Of a stretch of 64,000 nucleotides of DNA, positions 10,587 to 19,881 are shown in pieces. The stretch covers positions 2,783,419 through 2,847,418 of the forward strand of contig CM030939.1 in assembly GCA_018136815.1 (NCBI GenBank). The letters are read 5' to 3'. Source of the stretch: Isochrysis galbana (Eukaryota; Haptophyta; Isochrysidales; Isochrysidaceae). Below the pieces are notes generated by a model. The model was not told the DNA's origin and made no database searches. It was given only the letters and a program-made list of their open reading frames with translations. A program made the translations under genes and the position numbers. Every line of letters begins with the position of its first letter. The stretch's first letter is position 1.

Positions 10587-11001
10587 TGCCAAGGCGCACA
10601 TTTCTCGCGTGGGTGGAGATTAGCCAAATTATTCCCACCTCCGTCTTCTGCCCGCGGTAGAGCAGTTGCCTTATGTGTGTGTGTGCGTTTGTATTTATGT
10701 GCATGCGCGCGCACGCGTGTGTTGTTGTTGGAGTATTCATTCGGGACGTGCGCGGCGCCGCGTGCGTGAATGCGTTGGCGTTGGCCGTTGTGATGCTGAT
10801 GCGATTCGGTATCCTTCTCATTGAGTTCAACGCCTTCTACTAACACTGATGCACAAAACACTCGCTTGAAGATACTGATGCTACCCGGCTACTTACTGCT
10901 TGCTACGGATGTCGCGTTCCGTCGACAGTGGGACGCACTCGCATGAGCCATCAACCATCAAATGTCCATCGTTCCAAGCGGCGTTTCATAAAAAGTCATA
11001 C
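10587..11001. other. intergenic with dispersed motif
   Basis: GT-rich 3' flank. On the minus strand, 10975-10910 carries the dispersed ATGGACATTTGAT...TCGACGGAACGCGAC repeat end shared with 19125-19176 and 560-502. Nothing coding is seen. Confidence 0.5.
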
Positions 11002-11400
11002 AACTATGATTAAACTTAGTTGGGCATGGGGGGGCGCCTTGCGCCCTCCTTCTTAGGCTCCGCAACTATCAGTAAACTGATAGCTGATAGGGGCATTCAG
11101 CGCGCGCCGCACCCCTCTCTCCCCTCCCCCCTTGCCGCCGACCCCCCGAGATGGATGACCTACACATGCGTACACATGGACACGCCGATGTCGCCCAAGC
11201 GACCGCGCCAGGACGACCCGCCCAGCCAAGTACACGCCGGAGCCACCACGCCACTAGAGCCGGGCGAACGAAGCAACGAAGCAACAAAGCCAGCCATGTT
11301 GACATCGCATACCGCAACACACACACCACACACCACACCGCGTGCGTTCGTGCGTTCCGTTCTGAAGATGTGTAAGTGTCGGGGGTGTTGATGTGAGTGT
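11002..11400 (+). mobile_element. retroposon-like element 5' ends with ORF1-like start
   Basis: Two hairpin termini lie 40 bp apart: 11002-11021 (AACTATGATTAAACTTAGTT) and 11064-11083 (AACTATCAGTAAACTGATAG). The second is followed by an open frame reading QRAPHPSLPSPLAADPPRW and then DTPMSPKRPRQDDPP. Its basic SPKRPRQDDPP motif recurs at 11520-11560. This looks like the N-terminus of the element's first open frame, with a nuclear-localisation-like KRPR. The start codon and 3' part are degraded. Confidence 0.6.
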
Positions 11401-11434
11401 GGTGCCGTGTCATGAGTCCGTCGCACTCTATCCG

Positions 11435-11800
11435 TTCTGTCGTGGAGCGCGCGCCGCCTCCCTCCCTCGCTGCCGCGGCCCTCGCCGCGATGGACGAAGC
11501 AATGCAGGACACGCCGCTGTCGCCGAAGCGACCGCGCCAGGACGACCCCCCCCAGCCAGGTGGGCACAAGAGCCAGCGGACCGCGCCCGCGCATCACCGA
11601 GAACAGCGAGCTGACAGCCTGCATGCTGGCAGAAGCCAGCATGCTGCACACCCACAACACACTCCACAGCCACACCAGACACACCACCCCAGAGGGACGT
11701 GCCACTAGGGAAGGCCTCCGGGCCGGGACCCTACACAGCCGCGATACCGCCCTCGTGCTCCGGCACGAGGGGCTGGCCCGGCACCATCTCAGACAGGACC
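11435..11800 (+). mobile_element. second ORF1-like fragment of the same family
   Basis: Starts GTGGAGCGCGCGCCGCC and reads VERAPPPSLAAAALAAMDEA followed by MQDTPLSPKRPRQDDPP. It is homologous to the frame at 11097. Its downstream part, with the CTGCATGCTGGC...CCAGCATGC inverted pair and GGAAGGCCTCCGGGCC, is also shared with 29985-30160. It lacks the 5' hairpin. Confidence 0.6.
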
Positions 11801-12048
11801 CCAATGGGGGAATGTCGCATCAAAACGTAGTGATGAGCATTGAGCAGACTTGGGCCCCAATTGCGGGGAACATGAGCAACAAAGTTGACGGCACGGGAGA
11901 GATGCTCTCCAGAGACGCCCAAAGATGGTCCTACAAGTTACGAGTAAAACTCCGCGGCGAACAAGAACGATTGAGCACGAAGACGCACGAGGTAGCAGAA
12001 GGTCTTAAGTCGATCGCGGATGCGACACACATGCTCGAGCAATCTTGA
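11801..12048 (+). CDS. unrecognised frame ending in the SIADATH motif
   Basis: An open frame continues from the ORF1-like fragment to a stop at 12046-12048 and ends VAEGLKSIADATHMLEQS. The codons for SIADATH lie in TCGATCGCGGATGCGACACA, which recurs in the same frame near 30496 and on the minus strand near 42722. It is probably part of an element protein. No family is recognised. Confidence 0.3.
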
Positions 12049-12239
12049 CTTAGTTGTGGTTGGTTGGCGTATGCCCGCTGTGCTCTCTCTCATTCTCGCT
12101 CTGCCGCTCCTCTCCACCCTCGATGGCTGAGTCCCCTCAGCCTCAAGCACGCAAGCTTTCTTGTCCTTCTCCTCCTCGTCGTTGCTCGTCGCGATCGATG
12201 GTGCGGTGGTGATGGTGGTCTCGGTCTCATTCTTTGGTT

Positions 12240-12480
12240 TCAGGTTGTTTGTTTGTTCCCGTTCGATGCGTTTGTTCCTAAGTGGGTGTGCGCTTCCCAC
12301 GATAGGAATGCTTCTGGTGGGGAGGTGTTGCGCTTTGGGGGTGGCTGTGCGCCTCCCACATCAGGAGAATCCTTCTAGTGGGGAGGTTGTTGCGCTTTGG
12401 GAGTGGTGTGCTAGAGTCCTCTCAAGTGTGCACTTCGTAATGCCCACTTCTGTGATAATGCCCACTTCTGTGATAGGAGA
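12240..12480 (+). repeat. imperfect tandem GTGGGGAGG-CGCTTTGGG repeats
   Basis: Two to three imperfect copies of a unit with CTTCTRGTGGGGAGGTKG and TTGCGCTTTGGG, then a 20-bp unit TAATGCCCACTTCTGTGATA repeated twice (about 12437-12477). Reverse-complement relatives lie at 12965-13054. Confidence 0.65.
12372..12406 (+). repeat. left arm of 35-bp inverted repeat
   Basis: CTTCTAGTGGGGAGGTTGTT... pairs with 13020-13054 read on the minus strand, with two differences. The pair encloses about 610 bp that includes the LRR fragment, as in a small inverted-repeat element. No target duplication was identified. Confidence 0.65.
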
Positions 12481-12636
12481 CACTACCTCCCGGTAGGGTG
12501 GTTTTGTGCTCGCATCGCGTGTACGAAAAAAAACATTATGGATATAACAGAATATTAACACGAGCACCATGTTTGTGTTGATCCTCGTGTCCGTCGTGCT
12601 AGGGTTGATTGCAGTGGCTATCGCAGTTGTTATGGG

Positions 12637-12813
12637 GGCTTGAACAATCTCAAGTATCTCAATCTGCGGTGTAACGAGATTGGTGATGAGGGGATGAAGG
12701 CATTTGCTGAGGCTTTATCCAAGGGGGCACTGAAGAAGCTCAAGAGTCTCTCAACTGGATTGGAGCTGTGTGACGTGGAGGAGTTCATAATTCGCATGGC
12801 AGATTATGCTTGA
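12637..12813 (+). pseudogene. leucine-rich-repeat gene fragment
   Basis: The frame reads GLNNLKYLNLRCNEIGDEGM then KAFAEALSKGALKKLKSL and ends at a stop at 12811. This is one to two ribonuclease-inhibitor-type LRR units (LxxLxLxxNxIGDxGMxAFAxAL). No start codon or further repeats are in frame. A second snippet (GACGAGGGGGATGAAGGCATTTGCTGAGG, near 13056-13085) repeats the DEG-MKAFAE segment. It is a decayed or captured piece of an LRR gene. Confidence 0.6.
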
Positions 12814-13019
12814 CGTGGGTTGGTCGGAAGTTTGTACTTGTCAATCTGAATTCTATGGGGGCTGGAAGGAGGCGCGGTGCTTCTAGGGTTAATTGCTACT
12901 ACCTCGTGAGTGTTTGATACTCTAACGACTTAGGGTCTGTGGCGACAACGTCCCACAGCCGGCGCGGAAGCACAAACCTCCCCACAAGAAGACCATTTCC
13001 TGGCGTGGGGAGGCACCCA

Positions 13020-13054
13020 CCACTCTCCCAAAGCGCAAACCTCCCCACTAGAAG
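13020..13054 (-). repeat. right arm of 35-bp inverted repeat
   Basis: Reverse complement of 12372-12406 with near-perfect match. Just inside it, 12965-13015 holds another, partial reverse copy of the same GGGGAGGTTTG unit. Confidence 0.65.
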
Positions 13055-13076
13055 GTGACGAGGGGGATGAAGGCAT

Positions 13077-13690
13077 TTGCTGAGGCGGGGGTCGGCCCAC
13101 GTACACTACTTTGGGCCTAGCGCTTGGGGGAGGGGAGGGGCAGGCTTCTTGCGTTTGTGCTGCGCCTGTCTCGGGACCATCTCATCCCAGTGTGGGGGCC
13201 GGGCCTTTCGGCCGAGTTCTAGTTCTAGGCCAAGGATGAAAATTGTAGGAAGTTTGGGCCGTTGTTTGATTCTTTGGCTTCCTCGCTTCATTCTCTTCAT
13301 TCCTTTCGTTTCAGTCGTGAGTGTTGATTCGTTTGTTCTAGAGTGATTGTGTGTGTGCCTGCTTGGTCCGGACGTGCACCCCGATTGAGACTTGTCTTCA
13401 AACTGTCGAATCAAGCTCGCGCTTGATCGTGTCAAGTCTCAATGGGGCAATCTAGGGGCACAGAGTGAAGAGAAGTCTTGAGAGAGGGGGAGGGAGCGCG
13501 CTACATCGCGACGAGGGACCCACGTGACACCACCCCACATCACTCACTCACCAACAAGAAAACTCCGAAAACTAACGCAACATCGCACAAACAAACCAAC
13601 GAAACAAGTAAGGACAACCAAACGAATTCGGCGTGCAATACGGCGGAGCTTCGAGACTTCGAGACAACTCACTGGTGAAAACAAAACTCA
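13077..13690. other. intergenic, repeat remnants
   Basis: Near 13086-13120 there is a GGGTCGGCCCACGTACACTACTTTGGGCC motif also found at 17575, 14645 and, reversed, 54650. The stretch 13500-13690 is AAC-rich. No gene is recognised. Confidence 0.45.
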
Positions 13691-14317
13691 CTCAATTTTC
13701 TTCACACAACGCATGATGGAGACACCGCATCCGCATAGAGTATATAAAATACTCTGGATGCGACAGGGTGTTCGGATATACGAAAACAGTCTATCCTTGA
13801 GTTTCTGGACCGTCGATCTATGTCCATCAGGCGTGTAGCCTGTCACAGCTTCTACGGTCAGGAAAATTTGTTGTGTGGAAGGGCATCTGGCCAGGTGTGT
13901 CGAATTTTCACGGTGTTTACCGCATAGTCTGCATCTCGTGGTGGTCGCCGTGGCGAACCGGTTTCTTGTGCCTAGCCTTCTGTGGGTGATGTGCTTAAAG
14001 TGGGGGTGTTTATCCGTGTGTTTGAGTATGGGGTGTGTGTAGAGTTTTGCCACGTGCATCCACTCGTCTTGGGTCAGTTCTAGCTTTCGAGCCCACGCTT
14101 CCCGGGCTGGTTGGGGTTTGGCGCTGGGGCCGCTCTTGAGGTATTCTCTCGTTATGTCGTGATAACTATCTATGAAACAATTCAAGACATTGCTGAGTGA
14201 ATTTGTCCAAATTAAATTCGCGCAGCCTCGGGAGCCGGCTGTCCATAGACTTGAAGAGCCCCAAGTCGCAGGCATTCGTGTCGTCCGAGTTGGGAACAGA
14301 GGAACTGGGTGAAACAA
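13690..14317 (-). mobile_element. C-terminal fragment of LINE-like open frame
   Basis: The minus-strand frame reads, in order, WMHVAKLYTHPILKHTDKHP, HFKHITHRRLGTRNRF and the zinc knuckle CRLCGKHRENSTHLARC (CX2CX8HX3C). Knuckles like this sit downstream of the reverse transcriptase in many non-LTR retrotransposons. Homologous stretches lie at 60430-60660 (plus) and 33090-33250 (minus). No reverse transcriptase core is present, so it is a truncated copy. The LINE assignment is inferred from the knuckle and its linkage to the 3' tail seen in other copies. Confidence 0.6.
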
Positions 14318-14569
14318 AACAATTTCAATTTCCGGTCATGTCCTGCGTCCATTGCGCTGAGGCGATTTCCCGAGTCGCCTCCTGTGCGCACGTCATGCTG
14401 CGGGGGCTTGGCGGCTTGGCGACCTTCAACCTCGCCATCCAGCTTGCGCGCCCCTTCGCCTTAACGCCAAGACTCCCGCCGGCGGCATACCTCTGCAACA
14501 ATTTTCTTAAAATTTTTTTTGAAGATTCTGGGCTACACACCTACTATATTAGGATACCCCCCTATCCGC
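14318..14569. other. no gene seen
   Basis: GC-rich stretch between two element pieces, with short frames only and no recognisable product. Confidence 0.4.
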
Positions 14570-14735
14570 TCTGACAACACCCTTCAGTTCCCTTCCCTCC
14601 ACCTCTTCCCCTTCCCCCGTCATTCCTTTGTCTTTGGTATCCGGGGTTCGGCCCAAGTGCGCTACCATGGGCCTAGTTCGGAGTGTGGGTTCGGGGCAGG
14701 CCGTTTGGTGGTCCGATGTATTTGATCGGCTGGTG
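14570..14735 (+). repeat. dispersed repeat, pair with 54605-54775
   Basis: Runs CTCTGACAACACCC through CATTCCTTTGTCTTTGGTAT and GGCCTAGTTC to GCAGGCCGTT. It matches the reverse complement of 54605-54775. In both places it adjoins retroelement-like frames, so it is probably an internal part of the same element family. Confidence 0.65.
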
Positions 14736-15121
14736 GTGCCCGGGTGCATCAATTTCCTTTAGATCTCTCCAAGAAAAATAATGTATACAAGGCTACCTCT
14801 GAGGCCGTACGCTCAAAAACATGGAGGGGCGTTCGCCCCAGTGTACTCGCCATCTAACTAACAAGATAGTTTTTGTTCATGTGTTCTCTGATCGGCTTGA
14901 AACCGCCAAAGACTTCAGTTTTGAGACAGAGGTAGTAGTAAATTAAATAAATCAATTCAAAATAACTTGCCCACTTTCGACGGAACGCGACCTCAGTCTC
15001 TGTAAGGCTGGCCTAGGGCATCTCGAAACTCCCAGCTAACGACGTGATGCTTGGTCTCAAGACCACATTTATCGGGGCCAGGCCCTACAATGGCTTGTGA
15101 GACGCGCTTGTAGTAGTATGC
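14736..15121. other. intergenic, AT-richer
   Basis: Holds a plus-strand TTTCGACGGAACGCGACCT motif at 14978-14996. No gene is seen. It is the downstream flank of the P450 gene. Confidence 0.45.
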
Positions 15122-16937
15122 TTAAATTGCGGTGCGCACGCCGGCGCCCGGTCGCTTCCGTGGAGTGAGGATCAGCCGGATGTCCTTATCGGGGATTTGA
15201 GTGCCTCGAGTGATCGTGCCAACCTCCGGATGGCCCTCTGGCAAAGAGAGAGAAAACTCGCGCAGAATGGTGGCCAAGCAGACTATGGACGTCAGCCTCG
15301 AGAACTCTCTACCGGGACAGACGCGCATACCGTGTCCAAAACTGAAGTACGCGTCCGCTGGGGGCGTACGCACAGTGCCGTCTGGCTGGATCCATCGCCG
15401 AGCATCGAACACCTCTGGGTTACTGATGCCCGCAAGCTCGCCCGCTGCCTTGCTGCGATTGATGTATGTGCTCATCATGAAAATCTCGACAGGGCCACCC
15501 TTAGAGGGCGGGAGTATATCGCGTCCCTGCAGGCGAATGGTCTCATCCTGGGCTGGCTCGAACGGCAGGAAGCCCGAGGCGCCATTCAAGCGGTTTGTCT
15601 CCCAGTAGAACGATTGGAGCGTTGGTAATTTGGCGATCACTTCAGGCTCTTCAGCACAGTCGAGGTCGAAAGACATGGCCTCGGCAGCGCACTCAGCTTG
15701 CAGCAACGGATCAAGGGCCAGCCTGTACAACATCCAGGAGAGCGCAACACCAGTGGTGTCACTCCCCGCCAAGAAGGCGGTGATCAAGTTGTCGGCCATG
15801 GTGCGCTCATCGAACTTGCTTGAGCCGTCTGACTCACGTGCCTCGCCCAAGGCCACACGCTTTTGCATGTTGTCAAGTAATGTTCCCGTGTCGCCGAGCT
15901 TCTCTGCCGCCTGCTTCGTCATCCGTCGCGCCGCAACTAATTTGGAAAGCTCACGGTGGACGCGGTACAGCGACTGGCCGGTACCGTCGAGATACGTTCC
16001 GAGAGGGTACTCCCAATAGCGGCAGATCCTGTACCGCAGCATACGTACAATCGACATGTGAAAGATGTTCTGAATATCCTTGATGATCCAACTCTGCAGG
16101 CATACAGGTGGCCGTCTACGATGAGAACAGGCCAGTGTTATCAAAGCGTTCTGATTATGGCACTTTCGTGGTGGGCAGGGTGAGCGAGTTTGCCCAAATG
16201 AACAACTTAGGCAATGGACTGGCATGGCGTACCGCCTTGCGGAGCACGTCCAGATCGTTTCCGAAGCCGATGATGGCGGTGACGTCAGCAGTCATACCAA
16301 AGAGCATATCATTGACCGGCTGTCCCTCCACGACGCCTTGCCCGCGATCAACACCGGGGCCGTCCCGCCAAACCTCAATGAGGCGACGCGTGACCGTCTT
16401 GATAGGCGCCAAGTAGGACTGCATGCGCGCATGCGAGAAAGCCGGAGTGAACACGCGCCGCTGGGTGCGCCAGCTCTGGCCCTCTGAGTGGAAGAGTCCA
16501 TTCATATTGTCGAGCGTCTTGATGGAATTCGTGCGGACCAGCTTATACGGACGGTAGCGCATGAGCTCGAGTGCCGCGGCATGCGATCCGACCGCAATGT
16601 ACCGCACTCCAAGTAGGTTGAACTCGACGACGCCATCTTCTGCGGCGTATTGGTCGAGCCATTGGTGAATCTTTGTGACGAGGTTGGAGGCGCCGCCCAA
16701 CTGGTGTAGGTTGCCCAGCAGCGGGAGCGCGCCAGGCACCCTTGGAAACCTGCGGTGTGGGGAGCGCCGGGAGCGCACCCACAGCAACAGCACGAGAAGG
16801 AGGCCGAGGCCGGCGAAAACGATGCGCTGGTGGGCGAGGAGGAGACTGAGTAGCTTCTCTTCAAGCTTGGGCTCGAGCGGAGCGGGAGGAGGCTTGACGG
16901 GCCAGAAGGGGAGGCGGCGGAGAAGTGGAAGCGTCAT
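15122..16937 (-). CDS. cytochrome P450
   Basis: Two exons (16937-16164 and 16093-15122) with a 70-bp GT-AG intron give 581 aa. Residues 36-56 form one membrane anchor, followed by a basic RSRR patch and the proline-rich hinge RFPRVPGALPLLGN, as in ER-bound microsomal P450s. The I-helix oxygen motif AGSDTT is at 367-372, the K-helix ExxR (ETNR) at 423-426, a PEVFDARRW segment near 484, and the heme-binding loop FSFGHGMRVCPG with axial Cys517. All core residues are present, so the enzyme should be an active monooxygenase. The substrate and CYP family are not readable. The coding-strand leader is purine-rich. Confidence 0.95.
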
Positions 16938-17560
16938 GCGAGCCCTTCTCTCTCTTGTTCTCTCTTCCCCCCTCCCCCACTCTGATGGCCACTCCCCAGC
17001 GGCCCCAATGTGGAGGGGGCAGAAGTGTAAAAAAGAGCGAGGAGATGTGGTCAGCCAGATGAAGGAATTCCCGTGGCAAACGAGAAGAATCTCAAGGGCT
17101 CCCAGACAGGATGCGAGGGGTCGGGGGGCGGGGGGTTGGGGGGGGGGGCGGGGGGGGCGGGGGGGGGAACCTCCGAGCGGGTCCTCTAGGTCGACGCCAG
17201 GAACGGATCAGGAAGCGGAGCGGAAAGGAGGCGCCGTTCGCTTGCGGATCTCGGGAGATCTGGGCAGACGCTTTCGTACATTCCGTCGGTGACAGAGAAC
17301 CGGAGGAAAGAGAGCTCAGAGAGGTCAGCCTCTCACGCTTTCTTCTCCCCCGCGCACCGAGCCTCTTGAGGCGCGCGGCGAACCACGCGATCACTGCGGG
17401 GGGGGGGGGGGGGGGGGGGGCGCAATCGCGGGAGTGCTCGGGTTCGGGGAGGAGAGGGGCAACTGACACCTATACTTTATCTAGTCTATGACAGCCTGAG
17501 GGACAGAGGGCATTCACCGACGGATCTCTTTGAGCTCCTGCCCCTCGCCTCAGTCCTTTT
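16938..17560. other. P450 upstream region, G-rich
   Basis: Contains a pyrimidine tract on the plus strand (16940-16985), dense G runs at 17130-17170 and a run of about 20 G at 17400-17420. Open frames here are composition artefacts. It may form G-quadruplexes. Confidence 0.5.
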
Positions 17561-17652
17561 GCCTCGGTGTCGGGGGGCTCCGCCCATGTGCACTACCTTC
17601 GGGGGGGGAGGGGGGGGGGGGGGTCAGGCCTGGTAGCGGTGCACGTGGTGAT

Positions 17653-17830
17653 AGAATTTTTTTTTAATATTCTCGCCTCGCACGTGGCCGTGGGGTCAAC
17701 CACTGTAGCCACGCCCATTTCCCTTCCTCTCCCTCACTTCCCGCCTTGCGGCGTCTCCCCTCGTGCTCTACTCAGGGGCCCAGGCTGCGGGGGGGGGTTG
17801 AGTTGGGCGGGGTGCACCGGCCCCTAGTGG
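17653..17830 (-). mobile_element. 3' tail of retroposon-like family
   Basis: Read on the minus strand, a conserved stem (GCGTGGC...GCCACG) is followed by GCGAGGCGAGAATATT and an A-rich end at about 17653. The same tail occurs at 61200-61429 (plus) and 50366-50475 (minus). Stem pairing is kept although the loops differ. Confidence 0.7.
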
Positions 17831-17959
17831 TCTCTTCTCGCCTTCTCGCCTTCCTCCTGTGCCTCTGGGTGGCCCGTTAGATTATTGTTATTATTGTGAC
17901 GCGGGTGTTTCGTCGTTGATGGGTTGTCTCTCGCTTGTGGTGTTTCTGTTTCCGCGAGG

Positions 17960-18310
17960 GGTTTATTCTGGGAGGGAGGTGTGCCCTGACCTCAGGCGAG
18001 TCTCGCGGCGAGGCCGAGTGCGGTCGCAACTCGCCACAAGGCCGAGGTTGTCGTTCATTTTAAGCTTGCCCTTGTCATCCGTCATCCTCTTTAAAGTTGG
18101 GAGTGCTGAGCTCCGCCGGTTTTTGAGTTTGGGTTTTCTGCCCTGGGCCGCCGTGCGAGTGCGCATCGGGCGATGGGCGTTCGGCGGGGCAAGGCCCCTA
18201 GGGTAGTGAATAGTGAACCTTATCAGCGTGGATTCTAGAAGTGGTATGTAGTGATATTTGTATGACTCGCAATTCTACTCTGTAGAAGTCTCTTATTATG
18301 TATCTACCTG
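17960..18310 (-). mobile_element. LINE-like open-frame fragments
   Basis: Minus-strand reading gives RYIIRDFYRVELRV and, further on, AAQGRKPKLKNRRSSALPTL. Both blocks occur in the same order at 60750-61060 (plus strand) as KYILRDFYRVEF and AAQGRKPKLKKPLELSTP. Nucleotide similarity is weaker than peptide similarity, which indicates past protein-level selection. The piece sits upstream of the 3' tail at 17653-17830 and downstream of a 5' hairpin at 19064, all on the minus strand. It is broken. Confidence 0.6.
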
Positions 18311-18510
18311 CAAGATGTCGAAGTGCGTTTTCTTTGCCACCTCGGCTGAATATCTCGGCCACGTTGTTTCGCGTGAAGGTCTTCGGATGGATCCCAAGAA
18401 AGTGGAAGCCGTCTCGAAAATCGACCCTACCCACTACCCAAATCAACTCGATCGAAGCCGTCCATTCGTTCCTTGGATTGTGCTCGTACTACCCCCACCA
18501 GTAACTGCTA
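18308..18510 (+). mobile_element. Ty3/Gypsy-type LTR retrotransposon fossil
   Basis: A short stretch resembles the end of a Ty3/Gypsy reverse transcriptase, including the typical AEYLGHVVSREGLRMDPKKV block. No LTRs, capsid or integrase regions were seen. It is broken and truncated at both ends and looks old. It lies inside, and opposite in strand to, the LINE-like element pieces. Confidence 0.7.
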
Positions 18511-19037
18511 AGTGAAACCGTGTACTTCCTCGATCGGAATGAGGCGGCCACCTCGGACACTATATACACTCGGATTAGCTAAAGCTAACTCGGGCCACCC
18601 GGACAGTCACGCCAAGTGAGCAGTTCGCGCGCTCGCGCGCTGAATCCTCGTCGCAGTCAGCCACCCGTGGTGCCGCTGGAGCCGACCTCAATCCCGACTT
18701 ATCCTGCCTGTAAACAAGGCCGGCCGCCGGTAGGCTGGCGCGGCACACTACACGGACGGGAAGAGGAGAGTTGCGCCTCCAGGTGGTTTCGGCTGTGAGT
18801 AGTGAGATTGTGCTGGTGTGGGTCCATGTGTGGTGTTGTGGTGGCACGGGCTGGTGTGTCGCGTGTCGCTCTGGGTGCGGTGCGAGCGTGCGAGCAGCGG
18901 CTCGCAGGCACCTGGACGGGCGTGGCCCTGGCCGGAGGCGAAGGGCGGTTCGGCTTTGTGTGTGGCTGCTCCGCCATGATCTGGTCGGCCGGCGCGGCGG
19001 GGTGGGCGGGGGAAGAGGAAGGGAGCGTGGCGCGCTC
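18511..19037. other. element-derived sequence
   Basis: Minus-strand frames upstream of the Gypsy fossil probably belong to the ORF1-like region that starts at 19040 (MERATLPSSSPAHPAAPADQ). The sequence is Pro/Thr/His-rich and degraded. No host gene is seen. Confidence 0.4.
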
Positions 19038-19064
19038 CATGACCCTATCGTTTTAACGATAGTT
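19038..19064 (-). mobile_element. 5' hairpin and ORF1 start of retroposon-like family
   Basis: Read on the minus strand from 19064: AACTATCGTTAAAACGATAG, then GGTC and an ATG at 19040 opening MERATLPSS. The hairpin arms differ from those at 59346 (ATCAG/CTGAT) but still pair perfectly. Confidence 0.7.
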
Positions 19065-19734
19065 GCCTCTTTAGAGATATAAGATATGTTATTATAAATT
19101 TTAAGTTTTAAGCATGGACCATGGACATTTGACATTTGATGGCTCAACTTGAGTCTCTCCCATATTCGACGGAACGTGACACGTGCTAGGGTGCTAGGGT
19201 GACACGTGACCTCGTGACCTAAGGCCTCTGTTGCCCTCCTAAGCCTCTAGGGGGCCCCTATATATCCATATACACTGTAAATGGCTTCATCGTCCACATC
19301 CTAGAGGTGAAACACGGCGGGGGGGGGGCCTCCAGACACACCAGCAAATACGGCCTGTTTTTGGCTTTTCTAGAAACACGGGAACCTCACAAACCCGGCA
19401 TGCTGCTAGGGAGGGTGTTTGAAACACGGTGAAAACGGGCTGTTTTTGGCCTCTGTACAAACACGGTCAACCCGTGTTTACCATGTAGGGTCCACATGGT
19501 GGGTGAAGCATATACGAGGGTTAAGGGTTAGAGCTCCGATGCTCCGATTGGCGATTGGTTGGACTTTGGCGGCCACGGTCCCTCACTCAGCACAGACAAG
19601 AAAACTCTGACAGTGGATCTAAAACAAGAACACAAGATTTTGTCCCCCGCTCCCCCCCCCCCCCCCTGCGTGGGGCAGCAGGTAGCCGGTAGACAAGACT
19701 CCATCCTCTTCCTTCTTCTCTTTCCCCTGCGGCT
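19065..19734. other. intergenic with dispersed motif and internal duplication
   Basis: 19125-19176 holds the dispersed ATGGACATTTGA...TTCGACGGAACG repeat end. Between about 19345 and 19480 a CGGGCTGTTTTTGGC-CTAGAAACACGG unit occurs twice, about 90 bp apart. No gene is seen. Confidence 0.5.
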
Positions 19735-19815
19735 CTCGCCTGTCCTCTCTCTCTCCCTCCCTCGCTCACTCACTCACTCACTCCTTCCCTCTCTCTCGCC
19801 CTCTCGCTCTCTGCG
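19735..19815 (+). promoter_or_regulatory. polypyrimidine tract upstream of kinesin gene
   Basis: CT-rich stretch with CACT repeats, 70-150 bp before the ATG at 19882. It matches the arrangement at 6610-6720 and the one before the GNAT gene (56990-57008). Confidence 0.45.
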
Positions 19816-19881
19816 TGGTCCACAGCGAGGGGACAGCGCGGGGCAGCCTGGCAACCACCTGCGAAGGGGCTGACTCGCAGC

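Noticed and set aside
10640-10680. tRNA-like string GCGGTAGAGCAGTTG
   Set aside because: Resembles a tRNA D-arm, but no acceptor stem, anticodon arm or T-arm can be folded around it.
11160-11804. 214-aa minus-strand frame
   Set aside because: Antisense to the two ORF1-like fragments, which share a conserved peptide on the plus strand.
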